NCBI GenBank assembly: GCA_005473895.2
Contig: SRJI02000006.1
Coordinates: forward strand, 1 to 64,000
DNA: 64,000 nt
Direction: 5' to 3'
DNA from: Carideicomes alvinocaridis
GTDB taxonomy: Bacteria; Pseudomonadota; Alphaproteobacteria; Rhodobacterales; Rhodobacteraceae
Shown here: one piece after another, positions 1 to 8,147 of the stretch
Layout of the letters: each line of letters opens with the position of its first letter
Numbering within the stretch: position 1 is the first letter of the stretch
The notes under the pieces: generated by a model
What the model was told of the DNA's origin: nothing
Databases searched by the model: none
What the model saw: the letters and a program-made list of their open reading frames with translations, nothing else
Position numbers and translations under genes: made by a program

Positions 1-209
1 AGGCGCCGCGGCTCGCCACCCGGAACACCCACGGCACCGGCTGCTCGCTCGCCTCGGCCATCGCGGCGCAGCTCGCCCGGGGGGCCGGCACCGAACAGGC
101 GGTCGCCCGCGCCCATGGCTGGCTGCATTCGGCCATCGCGGCGGCCGACCGGCTGGAGGTCGGGCGCGGGCACGGCCCGGTGCATCATTTCCACGAGGTC
201 TGGGCATGA
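1..209 (+). CDS. thiD: Hydroxymethylpyrimidine (phosphate) kinase, 3' end only
   Basis: Only the last 68 codons are in the window; the reading frame begins at base 3 and ends with TGA at 207-209. ThiD phosphorylates HMP and HMP-P in the cytoplasm to give HMP-PP for thiamine phosphate synthesis. The visible segment carries NTHGTGC, the anion-hole and catalytic-Cys motif of the ribokinase-like ThiD family, close to the usual distance from the C-terminus. The stop codon overlaps the thiO start (ATGA), so the two are probably translationally coupled. A start, promoter or TPP riboswitch would lie upstream of the window. The motif and operon context make the assignment secure despite the truncation. 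Confidence 0.9.
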   Translation, partial: APRLATRNTHGTGCSLASAIAAQLARGAGTEQAVARAHGWLHSAIAAADRLEVGRGHGPVHHFHEVWA

Positions 210-1183
210 GCGCCGAGGTCACCATCCTCGGGGCGGGCGTCGCGGGGCTGACCGTCGCGCACGAGCTGGCGGGGCGCGGCGTTGCGCTGCGCATCATCGA
301 CCCCGCGGGCGGCCCCGGCCCCGAAGGCTGTTCCTGGTGGGCCGGCGGCATGCTGGCGCCCTATTGCGAGGGCGAGACGGCGGAGGAGAGCGTCGTCCGG
401 CTGGGCGGCGACGCGGCCGACTGGTGGCGCGCCGCCGGAGCCGAGGTGACCCGGGCCGGCACGCTGGTGCTGGCGCTCGGCCGCGACCGGTCGGAGCTGG
501 ACCGCTTCGCCCGGCGGACCCGCGGCCACAGGCGGCTGTCGGCGGAGGCGCTCGACGGGCTGGAACCCGCGCTGGCGGGCCGCTTTACCGGCGCGCTGCA
601 CCTGCCGAGGGAGGCACATCTCGACCCCCGGGCGGCCCTCACCACCCTGCGCCGGGGCCTCGCCGCACGCGGACTCGCCATCGAGCGCGACGCGACGCCC
701 GCCCCCACGGGCGGGACGGTGATCGATTGCCGGGGCCTCGCCGCCCGCGACCGCCTGCCCGGTCTGCGGGGCGTGCGCGGAGAGATGGCGATCCTGCGCG
801 CGCCCGACCCCGCGCTGCGCCGGGTGGTGCGGCTGCTGCATCCGCGCCATCCGCTCTACCTCGTGCCGCGCGGCGACGGCATCTACATGCTGGGCGCCAC
901 CCAGATCGAGAGCGACGGGCGCGGCCCGCCCAGCCTGCGCTCGGTCGCGGAGCTTCTGAACGCAGTCTATGCCCTGCATCCCGCCTTTGCCGAGGCGGAG
1001 GTGCTGGAGATCGGCGCCGATGCGCGCCCCGCCTTCGCCGACAACCTGCCGCGGATCGTCCGTGAGGGCGATCGTATCCACGTCAACGGCCTGTTCCGAC
1101 ACGGTTTCCTGCTGGCCCCCGCGCTCGCGCGGATGGTGGCGGGGCTGCTGCTGGACGGCAAGCAACCGGAGCTGATGCAATGA
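206..1183 (+). CDS. thiO: Glycine oxidase ThiO (FAD-dependent)
   Basis: 325 aa, the usual ThiO length. It should oxidise glycine to iminoglycine (dehydroglycine), which feeds thiazole formation by ThiG. An N-terminal Rossmann FAD motif GAGVAG lies at residues 9-14, and the protein follows the DAO fold to a C-terminal segment with a GLFRHGFLLAP-like substrate/FAD region. The ATG at 206 overlaps the thiD stop and the end overlaps the thiS start, the tight packing of one polycistron. ThiO is the aerobic alternative to the radical-SAM ThiH, consistent with an oxygen-respiring host. Other DAO-family oxidases look similar, but the thi context decides the call. Confidence 0.93.
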   Translation: MSAEVTILGAGVAGLTVAHELAGRGVALRIIDPAGGPGPEGCSWWAGGMLAPYCEGETAEESVVRLGGDAADWWRAAGAEVTRAGTLVLALGRDRSELDRFARRTRGHRRLSAEALDGLEPALAGRFTGALHLPREAHLDPRAALTTLRRGLAARGLAIERDATPAPTGGTVIDCRGLAARDRLPGLRGVRGEMAILRAPDPALRRVVRLLHPRHPLYLVPRGDGIYMLGATQIESDGRGPPSLRSVAELLNAVYALHPAFAEAEVLEIGADARPAFADNLPRIVREGDRIHVNGLFRHGFLLAPALARMVAGLLLDGKQPELMQ

Positions 1184-1377
1184 AGATCACGGTCAACGGC
1201 ACGCAAACCGAGATCGCCGCGACCACCCTCGCGGCGGCGCTGGAAGAGCTGGGCTACGGCGAGGCACGCGTCGCCACCGCGGTGAACGAAAGCTTCGTGC
1301 CCGCCGCGGCGCGGCCCGGCCAGGCGCTTGCCCATGGGGACCGCCTGGAAATCCTCGCCCCGAAACAGGGAGGCTGA
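1180..1377 (+). CDS. thiS: Sulfur carrier protein ThiS
   Basis: A 65-aa ubiquitin-fold carrier ending in Gly-Gly. The C-terminal glycine is adenylated by ThiF and then converted to a thiocarboxylate that donates sulfur to the ThiG reaction. The N-terminus MKITVNG and the closing LAPKQGG are typical of ThiS. It overlaps thiO by four bases (ATGA), and thiG begins one base after its stop. It is too small for other domains, and its position between thiO and thiG is the usual one. Confidence 0.95.
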   Translation: MKITVNGTQTEIAATTLAAALEELGYGEARVATAVNESFVPAAARPGQALAHGDRLEILAPKQGG

Positions 1378-1378
1378 G

Positions 1379-2149
1379 ATGCCCGTCTTCTACGGAACCG
1401 AGATCGCCTCGCCGCTGATGCTGGGCACCGCCCAATATCCCTCGCCCGCCGTCCTGGCCGAGGCGTTCCGCCGCTCCGGCGCCGGGGTGGCCACGGTGTC
1501 CCTGCGGCGCGAGGCGGCGGGGGGCGGCGGGGCGGAGTTCTGGGCGCTGATCCGCGAGCTGGGGGTCCGGGTGATGCCCAACACCGCCGGCTGCCATTCG
1601 GTGCGCGAGGCGGTCACCACCGCGCACATGGCGCGCGAGGTCTTCGGCACCGACTGGATCAAGCTGGAGGTGATCGGCCATGCCGACACGCTGCAACCCG
1701 ATCCCTTCGGCCTGGTGGAGGCGGCGCGGATCCTCACCGAGGACGGGTTCCGCGTCTTTCCCTACACCACCGAGGACGGCATCCTCGGGGGCCGTCTGCT
1801 GGAGGCCGGCTGCGAGGTGCTGATGCCCTGGGGGGCGCCGATCGGCACCGGGCTGGGGCTGAACAACCTCTACGGCCTGCGAACGCTGCGGGCGCAGTTC
1901 CCCGAGGTGCCCATGGTCGTCGATGCCGGGCTCGGCCGGCCCAGCCACGCCGCGCAGGCGATGGAGCTGGGATTCGACGCGGTTCTGCTGAACACCGCGG
2001 TGGCACGGGCGGGAGACCCGGCCGCGATGGCCGAAGGCTTCGCCCGCGCGCTGGAGGCCGGGCGGCTGGCCCGCGCCGCCGACCCGATGGAGCCGCGCGA
2101 CATGGCGGCCCCCTCCACTCCGCTGCTGGGACTGGCGGTGCTGGAATGA
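1379..2149 (+). CDS. thiG: Thiazole synthase ThiG
   Basis: 256 aa from the ATG at 1379, chosen because it directly follows the thiS stop and the protein begins [20 protein letters not shown] as in the family; a longer in-frame ORF starts inside thiS and is not credible. ThiG condenses deoxyxylulose phosphate, dehydroglycine and ThiS thiocarboxylate to thiazole phosphate. Lys95 in the IKLEVIG stretch matches the Schiff-base lysine, and NTAGC and GAPIGTGLG are the phosphate and active-site loops. The 3' end overlaps thiE by four bases. Confidence 0.95.
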   Translation: MPVFYGTEIASPLMLGTAQYPSPAVLAEAFRRSGAGVATVSLRREAAGGGGAEFWALIRELGVRVMPNTAGCHSVREAVTTAHMAREVFGTDWIKLEVIGHADTLQPDPFGLVEAARILTEDGFRVFPYTTEDGILGGRLLEAGCEVLMPWGAPIGTGLGLNNLYGLRTLRAQFPEVPMVVDAGLGRPSHAAQAMELGFDAVLLNTAVARAGDPAAMAEGFARALEAGRLARAADPMEPRDMAAPSTPLLGLAVLE

Positions 2150-2742
2150 CGCTCGACCGTTTCTATCCGATCTTCGATCACCCCGACTGGCTGGAGCGCG
2201 CGCTGCCCCTGGGGGTGAAGCTGGTGCAGATGCGGATCAAGGACCGCCCCGAGGACGAGCTGCGCGCGCTGCTCGGCCGGTCGCGCGATCTCTGCCGCCG
2301 GGCGGGGGCCGTGCTGGTGGTCAACGACCATTGGCAACTCGCCATCGAGCTGGGCTGCGACTGGGTGCATCTGGGCCAGGAGGACGTGGACGAGGCCGAT
2401 CTCGGGGCGATCCGCCGGGCCGGGCTGAAGCTCGGCCTCTCCACCCATGACGAGGCGGAGCTGGAGCGCGCGCTATCCTGCAACCCGGATTACGTGGCGC
2501 TCGGACCGGTCTGGCCGACCATTCTCAAACAGATGAGGTGGCACCGCCAGGGGACGGAGCGGGTGACGGACTGGAAACGCCGCATCGGCGACCTGCCGCT
2601 GGTGGCGATCGGCGGCCTGTCCACCGCCCGCGCGCCCGAGGCCTTCGCCGCCGGGGCCGACATCGTTTCGGTGGTGACGGACATCACCCGCAACGCCGAG
2701 CCCGAGGCGCGGATCCGCCAGTGGCTGGAGGTGACGCGATGA
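2146..2742 (+). CDS. thiE: Thiamine phosphate synthase ThiE
   Basis: 198 aa, a TIM-barrel enzyme joining HMP-PP and thiazole phosphate to give thiamine monophosphate. The motifs [40 protein letters not shown] and VAIGGL fall in the expected order and supply diphosphate and Mg binding. The product-binding loop around [10 protein letters not shown] is slightly unusual in sequence but correctly placed. Start and stop are in ATGA overlaps with thiG and thiF. No frame disruption. Confidence 0.94.
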   Translation: MTLDRFYPIFDHPDWLERALPLGVKLVQMRIKDRPEDELRALLGRSRDLCRRAGAVLVVNDHWQLAIELGCDWVHLGQEDVDEADLGAIRRAGLKLGLSTHDEAELERALSCNPDYVALGPVWPTILKQMRWHRQGTERVTDWKRRIGDLPLVAIGGLSTARAPEAFAAGADIVSVVTDITRNAEPEARIRQWLEVTR

Positions 2743-3719
2743 GCCGCTATGCCCGCCAGGTCGCCGTGCCGGAGCTGGGCGCGGCGGGCCAGGCCCGGCT
2801 GCGAAACGCCTCGGTCCTGGTGGTGGGGGCCGGCGGGCTGGCCGCGCCGGTGCTGCAATATCTCGCCGGCGCCGGCATCGGCCATGCGAGGCTGGCCGAT
2901 CCCGACCGGGTGGAGGAAAGCAACCTGCACCGGCAGACGCTCTTTCGCGGCAGTGACCTGGGCCGCCCCAAGGCCCGCGCGGCGGCGGGCACCCTGCGGG
3001 ACCTGAACCCCGATTGCCGGATCGAGCCTGTCACCGCCGCGCTGGCCCCCGGCAATGCCGCGGCGCTGGCGGAGGGCGTGGACCTTGTGCTCGACTGCGC
3101 CGACAGTTTCGCCGTCAGCTACATCCTGTCCGACCTCTGCCAGGCGCAGGACCTTCCGCTGGTCAGCGCCTCGGTCACCGGGATGACGGGCTATGCCGGC
3201 GGGTTCTGCGGCGGGGCGCCCTCGCTCCGGGCGGTCTTTCCCGACCTGCCCCGGCGGCTGGGCTCCTGCGCGGAGGACGGCGTTCTGGGCCCCGTCGTGG
3301 GCGTGATCGGCGCGCTTCAGGCGCAGATGGCGCTCGCGGTGCTGGCCGGGATGACACCCTCTCCGCTCGGCCGGATGGCCAGCTATGACGGGCTGACCCA
3401 CCGTTTCGGCGGCTTCTCCTTCGACACCGCGCCGGAGCCCGCCTTCCGGCCGCGCTTTGTCGACCCCGGCGAGATCGCTCCCGGCGATTTCGTGGTCGAT
3501 CTCCGCGCCCCGTCCGAAGGCCCGCCCGTGCCCGGGGCCCGCCGCCTCGCCGCCGACAGCTTCGGCCCGGACGGGCCGGTTCCGGCCCCGGGCCAGCGCG
3601 CCGTGCTCTGCTGCCGCTCGGGCCAGAGATCCTGGACCGCGGCCGAACGGCTGGCCGCGATCTGGGACGGAGACATCACCCTCGTCGCCCTCGGCGACCA
3701 AACCGGAGACATCGCATGA
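2739..3719 (+). CDS. thiF: ThiF/MoeB-type adenylyltransferase with C-terminal rhodanese-like domain
   Basis: 326 aa from the ATG at 2739, which overlaps the thiE stop; the longer upstream frame overlaps thiE and is rejected. Residues about 1-240 are an E1-like domain with the nucleotide loop GAGGLA and the RQ..F following Asn-Leu-His. It should adenylate the C-terminal Gly of ThiS. About residues 245-326 resemble a rhodanese with the loop CRSGQR, so sulfur transfer may occur on the same chain. The two Cys-X-X-Cys pairs that bind zinc in MoeB and E. coli ThiF are not seen; where one pair is expected the sequence is PSLRAV. The Cys before AEDG is kept. The operon makes ThiS the likely partner rather than MoaD. 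Confidence 0.9.
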   Translation: MSRYARQVAVPELGAAGQARLRNASVLVVGAGGLAAPVLQYLAGAGIGHARLADPDRVEESNLHRQTLFRGSDLGRPKARAAAGTLRDLNPDCRIEPVTAALAPGNAAALAEGVDLVLDCADSFAVSYILSDLCQAQDLPLVSASVTGMTGYAGGFCGGAPSLRAVFPDLPRRLGSCAEDGVLGPVVGVIGALQAQMALAVLAGMTPSPLGRMASYDGLTHRFGGFSFDTAPEPAFRPRFVDPGEIAPGDFVVDLRAPSEGPPVPGARRLAADSFGPDGPVPAPGQRAVLCCRSGQRSWTAAERLAAIWDGDITLVALGDQTGDIA

Positions 3720-4651
3720 AACACCTGGTCCTCCTCCTCTGCCTCTGCGCCGCCCCCGCGGGCGCCGCCGACCGGATGACCCTGGTCCTCGACTGGTTCG
3801 TGAATCCCGATCACGGGCCGATCATCATCGCCCGCGAGAACGGCTATTTCGAAGAGGCCGGCCTGGAGGTCGAGATCGTGGCCCCGGCCGATCCCGCCGA
3901 CCCGCCCAAGATGGCGGCGGCGGGCCGCGCCGACCTTGCCGTCTCCTACCAGCCGCAGCTTCACCTCCAGGTGGCCGAGGGCCTGCCGCTCAGGCGGGTG
4001 GGCACGCTTGTCGCCACGCCGCTCAACTGCCTGCTGACCCTCGCCGACGGGCCGGTGGAGACGATCGCCGACCTGAAGGGCCGCAAGGTCGGCTTCTCCG
4101 TCGCCGGCGTGGAAGAGGCGCTGCTCTCCGCCATGCTCGGCCAGGCCGGGCTGACCATGGAGGATGTGGAGCTGGTCAACGTGAACTGGGCGCTGTCTCC
4201 CTCGCTCATGGCCGGGCAGGTCGACGCGGTGCTCGGGGCCTTCCGCAATTTCGAGCTGAACCAGATGGCGATCGAGGGGGTCGAGGGCCACTGCTTCTAC
4301 CCCGAGGAGAACGGCGTGCCGCCCTATGACGAGCTGATCTACATCGCCAATCCGGAGAAGATGGATCCCGACATGATCGCCCGCTTCCTGGCCGCCACCG
4401 AGAAGGCGGTGCAGTTCATCGTCAACCATCCCGAGGAAAGCTGGACGATCTTCGCTGCCACCTCCGACGAACTGGCCGATCCGCTGAACGCCCGGGCCTG
4501 GACGGACACGGTGCCGCGTTTCGCCCTGCGGCCGGCGGCGCTGGACGAGGGGCGCTATGCGCGGTTCGACCGTTTCCTGCACGAGGTGGGCCTGGTCGAC
4601 CGGGTCCGTCCCGTCTCCGACCTGGCGCTGGTTCCCGGGGCGGGGCAATGA
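3716..4651 (+). CDS. thiY: HMP-precursor ABC transporter, periplasmic binding protein
   Basis: 311 aa with a Sec signal peptide ([17 protein letters not shown], cleavage near residue 18). The mature start leads into [13 protein letters not shown] and [10 protein letters not shown], the NMT1/THI5-like signature of the pyrimidine-binding proteins. It should capture formylaminopyrimidine or a related HMP precursor in the periplasm for ThiZ-ThiX. It overlaps thiF by ATGA at the 5' end. NMT1-like proteins also include taurine and riboflavin binders; thi operon membership supports the pyrimidine assignment. The exact ligand cannot be read from sequence. Confidence 0.88.
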   Translation: MKHLVLLLCLCAAPAGAADRMTLVLDWFVNPDHGPIIIARENGYFEEAGLEVEIVAPADPADPPKMAAAGRADLAVSYQPQLHLQVAEGLPLRRVGTLVATPLNCLLTLADGPVETIADLKGRKVGFSVAGVEEALLSAMLGQAGLTMEDVELVNVNWALSPSLMAGQVDAVLGAFRNFELNQMAIEGVEGHCFYPEENGVPPYDELIYIANPEKMDPDMIARFLAATEKAVQFIVNHPEESWTIFAATSDELADPLNARAWTDTVPRFALRPAALDEGRYARFDRFLHEVGLVDRVRPVSDLALVPGAGQ

Positions 4652-4734
4652 ACGCGTCGCCGCAAGCCCCGCGCCGCCTCGCGCTGGCATCCCGGCCCAC
4701 GGTCCGGCGCCAGGAGACGGGGCCGATCCCGTGA
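4648..4734 (+). CDS. 28-codon ORF bridging thiY and thiZ (putative leader/coupling ORF)
   Basis: A short frame begins with the ATG that overlaps the thiY stop (ATGA at 4648-4651) and ends with a TGA at 4732-4734 that overlaps the GTG start of thiZ (GTGA). It encodes an Arg/Pro/Ala-rich 28-residue peptide with no recognisable domain. It continues the chain of 4-base overlaps seen throughout this operon, so ribosomes could be handed from thiY to thiZ without a gap. It may instead be a chance frame in a short spacer, or thiZ may start elsewhere. Function unknown. Confidence 0.35.
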   Translation: MNASPQAPRRLALASRPTVRRQETGPIP

Positions 4735-5459
4735 CGCCGCCCCCGGCACTCCGGTTCGCCGGCCGGGTGACCTCCGGCGCGGCGACATTGCTCGGGCCGG
4801 TGCGGATGGGTGCCGAGGCCGGCGTCTGGACCTGCCTGCTGGGCCCGTCCGGCGTGGGCAAGTCCACGCTGCTGCATTGCTTCGCCGGCCTCGAGGGGAA
4901 CCTGGTCCTCGACGGCACGGCCGGCGCCGGGGACGGCCGTCCGCTGGCGGGCCGCGTCGCGCTCATGGCGCAGGCGGACGGGCTGCTGCCCTGGCTCACC
5001 CTTCTCGACAATGTCTCCCTGGGCGCGCGCCTGCGCCGGGAACGGCCCGACCGCGCTCGGGCCGCCGCGCTGCTGGAGCGGGTCGGGCTGGCCGGGCTGG
5101 AGGGGCGCAAGCCGCAGGCGCTCTCCGGCGGGCAGCGGCAGCGGGCGGCGCTTGCCCGGACCCTCTACGAGGACCGGCCGGTCGTGCTGCTGGACGAACC
5201 CTTTTCCGCGCTGGACGTGGCCACCCGGGCGCGGATGCAGGACCTCGCAGCCGCAGAGCTCGCGGGACGCACCGTGCTGCATGTCACCCACGACCCGGCC
5301 GAGGCGGCGCGGCTGGGCCAGCGCATCCTGGTCCTCACCGGCACCGGGCTCGAGGAGGTCGGGGCGCAAGAGGCCCCGCCGATCCCGCGCGCGCCCGACG
5401 CCGCTGCGACGTTGGCCACCACCGGCCGCCTGACCCGTCTCCTGCTGGAGGCGGCATGA
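4731..5459 (+). CDS. thiZ: HMP-precursor ABC transporter, ATP-binding protein
   Basis: 242 aa from the GTG at 4731; an upstream extension in frame overlaps thiY and lacks family similarity. Cytoplasmic ATPase subunit that powers ThiX. The motifs are in order: Walker A GPSGVGKST (about residues 38-46), a Q-loop Gln in LMAQADGLLPW, signature LSGGQRQR, Walker B VVLLDEPFSALD and H-loop HVTHDPAEA. This is the nitrate/taurine/HMP class of importers. A possible Shine-Dalgarno GGAG lies at 4713-4716, rather far from the start, so coupling from upstream translation is plausible. It overlaps thiX by ATGA. Confidence 0.9.
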   Translation: MTPPPALRFAGRVTSGAATLLGPVRMGAEAGVWTCLLGPSGVGKSTLLHCFAGLEGNLVLDGTAGAGDGRPLAGRVALMAQADGLLPWLTLLDNVSLGARLRRERPDRARAAALLERVGLAGLEGRKPQALSGGQRQRAALARTLYEDRPVVLLDEPFSALDVATRARMQDLAAAELAGRTVLHVTHDPAEAARLGQRILVLTGTGLEEVGAQEAPPIPRAPDAAATLATTGRLTRLLLEAA

Positions 5460-6208
5460 GCCTCCTGCGCCTCCTGCTTCCGCTGCTGCTCGGCCTCGCG
5501 CTCTGGCAGGGGGCGATCCTCGCGCTCGACATGCCCTCCTTCATCCTGCCGGGGCCGCTCCGCGTGGCCGAGGCCCTCTGGACCAACCGCGCCCTCCTGG
5601 CCGAGCATGCGACGATCACCCTGACCGAAGTGCTGCTTGGCCTGGCGCTCGGAACCTTGCTGGGCTGGATGACCGCGACGCTGCTGGCCCTGTCGCCCGT
5701 GGCGACCCGGCTTCTGCGTCCGATGCTGGTCCTCAGCCAGGCGATCCCGGTCTTCGCGCTGGCGCCCATCTTCACGCTCTGGTTCGGTTACGGGCTGGCC
5801 TCCAAGATCGCGATGGCCCTGCTGATCATCTACTTTCCCGTCACCTCGGCCTTTCACGACGCCCTGATGAACACGCCGCAACCATGGCTGACGCAGGCCC
5901 GGATCATGGGTGCGGGGCCGCGCCAGGTTCTGTGGTGCGTGCGGATGCCCGCCGCCCTGCCCGGCCTTCTCTCGGGGCTGCGCCTGGCGGCGGTCTATGC
6001 CCCGATCGGCGCGATCATCGGCGAATGGGTGGGCGCGTCGCGCGGCCTGGGCTACCTCATGCTGCTGGCGAACGGCCGGGCCAAGATCGACCTGATGTTC
6101 GCCGCCGTCCTGGTCGTGGCCGCCCTGACCATCCTCCTGCACCGCGCGACCGACGCGCTGGCCCTGCGGCTGGAGGCACGCCAGCGCGGCACCCCGCCCC
6201 AAGGGTGA
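5456..6208 (+). CDS. thiX: HMP-precursor ABC transporter, permease
   Basis: 250 aa from the ATG at 5456 in an overlap with the thiZ stop. Inner-membrane permease with about six hydrophobic segments, starting with LLRLLLPLLLGLALW. The cytoplasmic EAA-type loop that docks on the ATPase is visible as ARIMGAGPRQVLW followed by LPGLLSGLRLA. It ends the thiamine operon; the next gene is convergent betA. SsuC/TauC permeases look alike, and the call rests on ThiY and the operon. Confidence 0.88.
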   Translation: MSLLRLLLPLLLGLALWQGAILALDMPSFILPGPLRVAEALWTNRALLAEHATITLTEVLLGLALGTLLGWMTATLLALSPVATRLLRPMLVLSQAIPVFALAPIFTLWFGYGLASKIAMALLIIYFPVTSAFHDALMNTPQPWLTQARIMGAGPRQVLWCVRMPAALPGLLSGLRLAAVYAPIGAIIGEWVGASRGLGYLMLLANGRAKIDLMFAAVLVVAALTILLHRATDALALRLEARQRGTPPQG

Positions 6209-6214
6209 CCCTCC

Positions 6215-6231
6215 GGGCGCGGCCCTCGCCC
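6215..6231. terminator. Weak hairpin between convergent thiX and betA
   Basis: A 5-bp GC stem (GGGCG/CGCCC) with a 7-base loop lies in the 34-base gap between two convergent stops. No T-run follows on either strand, so termination here is only a guess from position. Confidence 0.25.
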
Positions 6232-6242
6232 GACCTTGCCCG

Positions 6243-7892
6243 TCAGCGCTGCGAGGTCTCCCAGTCGGGGTGGATCCAGGGCTGCAGGTTCATCGGCGGC
6301 AGCGGCGTGCGGCCGAGGATATGATCCGCCGCCTTTTCACCCACCATGATCGACGGCCCGTTGAGGTTGCCGTTGGTGATCTGCGGAAAGACCGAGCTGT
6401 CGGCCAGCCGCAGTCCCTCGACCCCGATCACCCGCGCCTCCGGGTCGACCACGGCCATCGGATCGTCCCGCCGCCCCATCCGCGCGGTGCCGCAGGGGTG
6501 ATAGGCGCTCTCCACGTGCTCGCGGATGAACCCGTCGAGCGCATCGTCGCTCTGCACCTCCGCACCGGGCTGGATCTCGTGCTTGACGTAAGGCGCGAAG
6601 GCGTCCTGCCGAAAGATCTCGCGGGTCAGCCGGATGCAGGTGCGGAAATCCTCCCAGTCCTTCTTGTGGCTCATGTAGTTGAACCGGATCGAGGGCGCCG
6701 CCTCCGGGTCCGCGGAGCTCAGCCGCACCTCCCCGCGCGAGGGCGAACGCATCGGCCCCACATGCGCCTGGAAGCCATGCCCCTCGGCCGCGGCCTTGCC
6801 GTCGTAGCGCACAGCGATGGGCAGGAAATGGTACTGGATATCAGGATATTGCACCCCGGCCTTCGAGCGGATGAAGGCCGCGCTCTCGAACTGGTTCGAC
6901 GCACCCGGCCCCGTCCCCGTCAGCAGCCAGCGGGCGCCCACATAGGCCTTCCCCAGCAGGTTCCAGTAGCGGTAGAGCGAGACCGGCTGCGACGAGGCGA
7001 TCTGCAGGTAGAGCTCCAGGTGATCCTGCAGGTTCTGCCCCACGCCGGGCCGGTCGGAGATCACGTCGATCCCGTGTTCCGCCAGGTGCGCGGCCGGACC
7101 GATCCCCGAAAGCATCAGCAGCTTGGGAGAGTTGATCGACGACGCGGCCAGGATCACCTCGCGCCGCGCGCGGATCACCTCGGTCCGGCCGCCGCGGGTC
7201 ACCTCCACCCCGGTCGCCCGGCCCTCCTCGATCACCACCCGGCGGGCCAGGGCGCGGACCATCTCGCAATTCTCGCGCTTCAGCGCGGGGCGCAGGTAGG
7301 CCCGGGCGGCCGACCAGCGCCGCCCGCGCCAGACGGTCATCTCCATCGGCCCGAAGCCTTCCTGCTTCTCGCCGTTGTAATCGTCGGTCACCTCGTAGCC
7401 CGCCTGCGCGCCCGCCTCCACGAAGGCGCGGGTCAGCGGGTTGTCGCGCCGGCCGCGCGTCACGTGCAGCGGGCCGTCATGGCCGCGCCAGTCCGGGTCG
7501 GCATCGGCGTGCCAATGCTCCATCCGCCGGTAATAGGGCAGCACGTCGGCATAGCCCCAGCCCTCGGCGCCCATCTCCTTCCAGGTCTCGAAATCCATGG
7601 CGTGGCCGCGCACATAGACCATGCCGTTGATCGAGGACGACCCGCCCACCACCTTGCCGCGCGGCGTGGCCAGCCGGCGCCCGCCCAGATGCGGCTCGGG
7701 CTCGGTCCGGTAGCCCCAGTCGTAGCGCGGCATGTTCATCGGGTAGGACAGCGCGCCTGGCATCTGGATGAAGGGCCCGGCATCGGAGCCGCCATGCTCG
7801 ATCACCAGAACGGACACCCCCGCCTCGCTCAGCCGGTAGGCCATGGCGCAGCCGGCGGAGCCCGCGCCGACGATGACGTAATCCGCCTCCAT
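6243..7892 (-). CDS. betA: Choline dehydrogenase BetA
   Basis: 549 aa from the ATG at 7892; a 72-residue upstream extension crosses a repeat and is Arg-rich junk. Membrane-associated GMC flavoprotein that oxidises choline to betaine aldehyde, passing electrons to the respiratory chain. The FAD motif GAGSAG is at residues 9-14, a GMC signature lies near [13 protein letters not shown], and the C-terminal catalytic region contains HPCGTARMG. Last gene of betICBA, separated from betB by 255 bases holding a structured repeat whose first hairpin ends 12 bases before this start. The purine-rich leader GGGGGCGG serves as the likely ribosome site. Regulation is presumably through BetI. Confidence 0.95.
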   Translation of the reverse strand: MEADYVIVGAGSAGCAMAYRLSEAGVSVLVIEHGGSDAGPFIQMPGALSYPMNMPRYDWGYRTEPEPHLGGRRLATPRGKVVGGSSSINGMVYVRGHAMDFETWKEMGAEGWGYADVLPYYRRMEHWHADADPDWRGHDGPLHVTRGRRDNPLTRAFVEAGAQAGYEVTDDYNGEKQEGFGPMEMTVWRGRRWSAARAYLRPALKRENCEMVRALARRVVIEEGRATGVEVTRGGRTEVIRARREVILAASSINSPKLLMLSGIGPAAHLAEHGIDVISDRPGVGQNLQDHLELYLQIASSQPVSLYRYWNLLGKAYVGARWLLTGTGPGASNQFESAAFIRSKAGVQYPDIQYHFLPIAVRYDGKAAAEGHGFQAHVGPMRSPSRGEVRLSSADPEAAPSIRFNYMSHKKDWEDFRTCIRLTREIFRQDAFAPYVKHEIQPGAEVQSDDALDGFIREHVESAYHPCGTARMGRRDDPMAVVDPEARVIGVEGLRLADSSVFPQITNGNLNGPSIMVGEKAADHILGRTPLPPMNLQPWIHPDWETSQR

Positions 7893-7901
7893 CAGGCCGC
7901 C

Positions 7902-8142
7902 CCCGCGAGTCGGGCGCGGGTCAAGGATGCGCAGCACCGGCGGAGCCGGCGCGCGCCAGCGCGTCCTTGAGGCGCGCGCGACTCGCAATAAGCTGGAGGA
8001 CGCGCGTTCAGGGCAGACCTGTCCCTGAACCGCTTCTCGGCAAGTATCCCTGCCCTCGCACCCCTCCCTCCGGCCGGGCCCGACGCGTCGCCTCGCCGAT
8101 GTGGACAATGAGAGCGTGCGGAAGCACCCATCTGGATCACGC
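7902..8142. repeat. Structured intergenic repeat, copy A
   Basis: About 240 bases homologous to 34281-34522. Three foldable parts are seen. The first is a dyad of GCGAGTCG (7905-7912) with CGACTCGC (7979-7986) and inside it TCAAGGA (7921-7927) with TCCTTGA (7964-7970). The second is a hairpin GTTCAGGG (8006-8013) with CCCTGAAC (8023-8030) around a CAGACCTG loop. The third is a 58-base conserved block (8085-8142) containing GTGC-GGAA-GCAC. It lies between betB and betA in the same operon, so it would be transcribed inside the bet mRNA. It has no coding potential that I accept. Whether it acts as DNA or RNA is unknown. Confidence 0.8.
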
Positions 8143-8147
8143 TCCCA

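Noticed and set aside
1-206. TPP riboswitch for the thiamine operon
   Set aside because: The operon's 5' end is outside the window, and none of the internal gaps is large enough to hold one.
7893-8140. Minus-strand ORFs running through repeat copy A into betA, and similar ones through copy B
   Set aside because: The translations are Arg/Ser/Pro-rich without family features; similarity between the two copies follows from the DNA repeat, and base changes fall in stems as pairs rather than at third codon positions.
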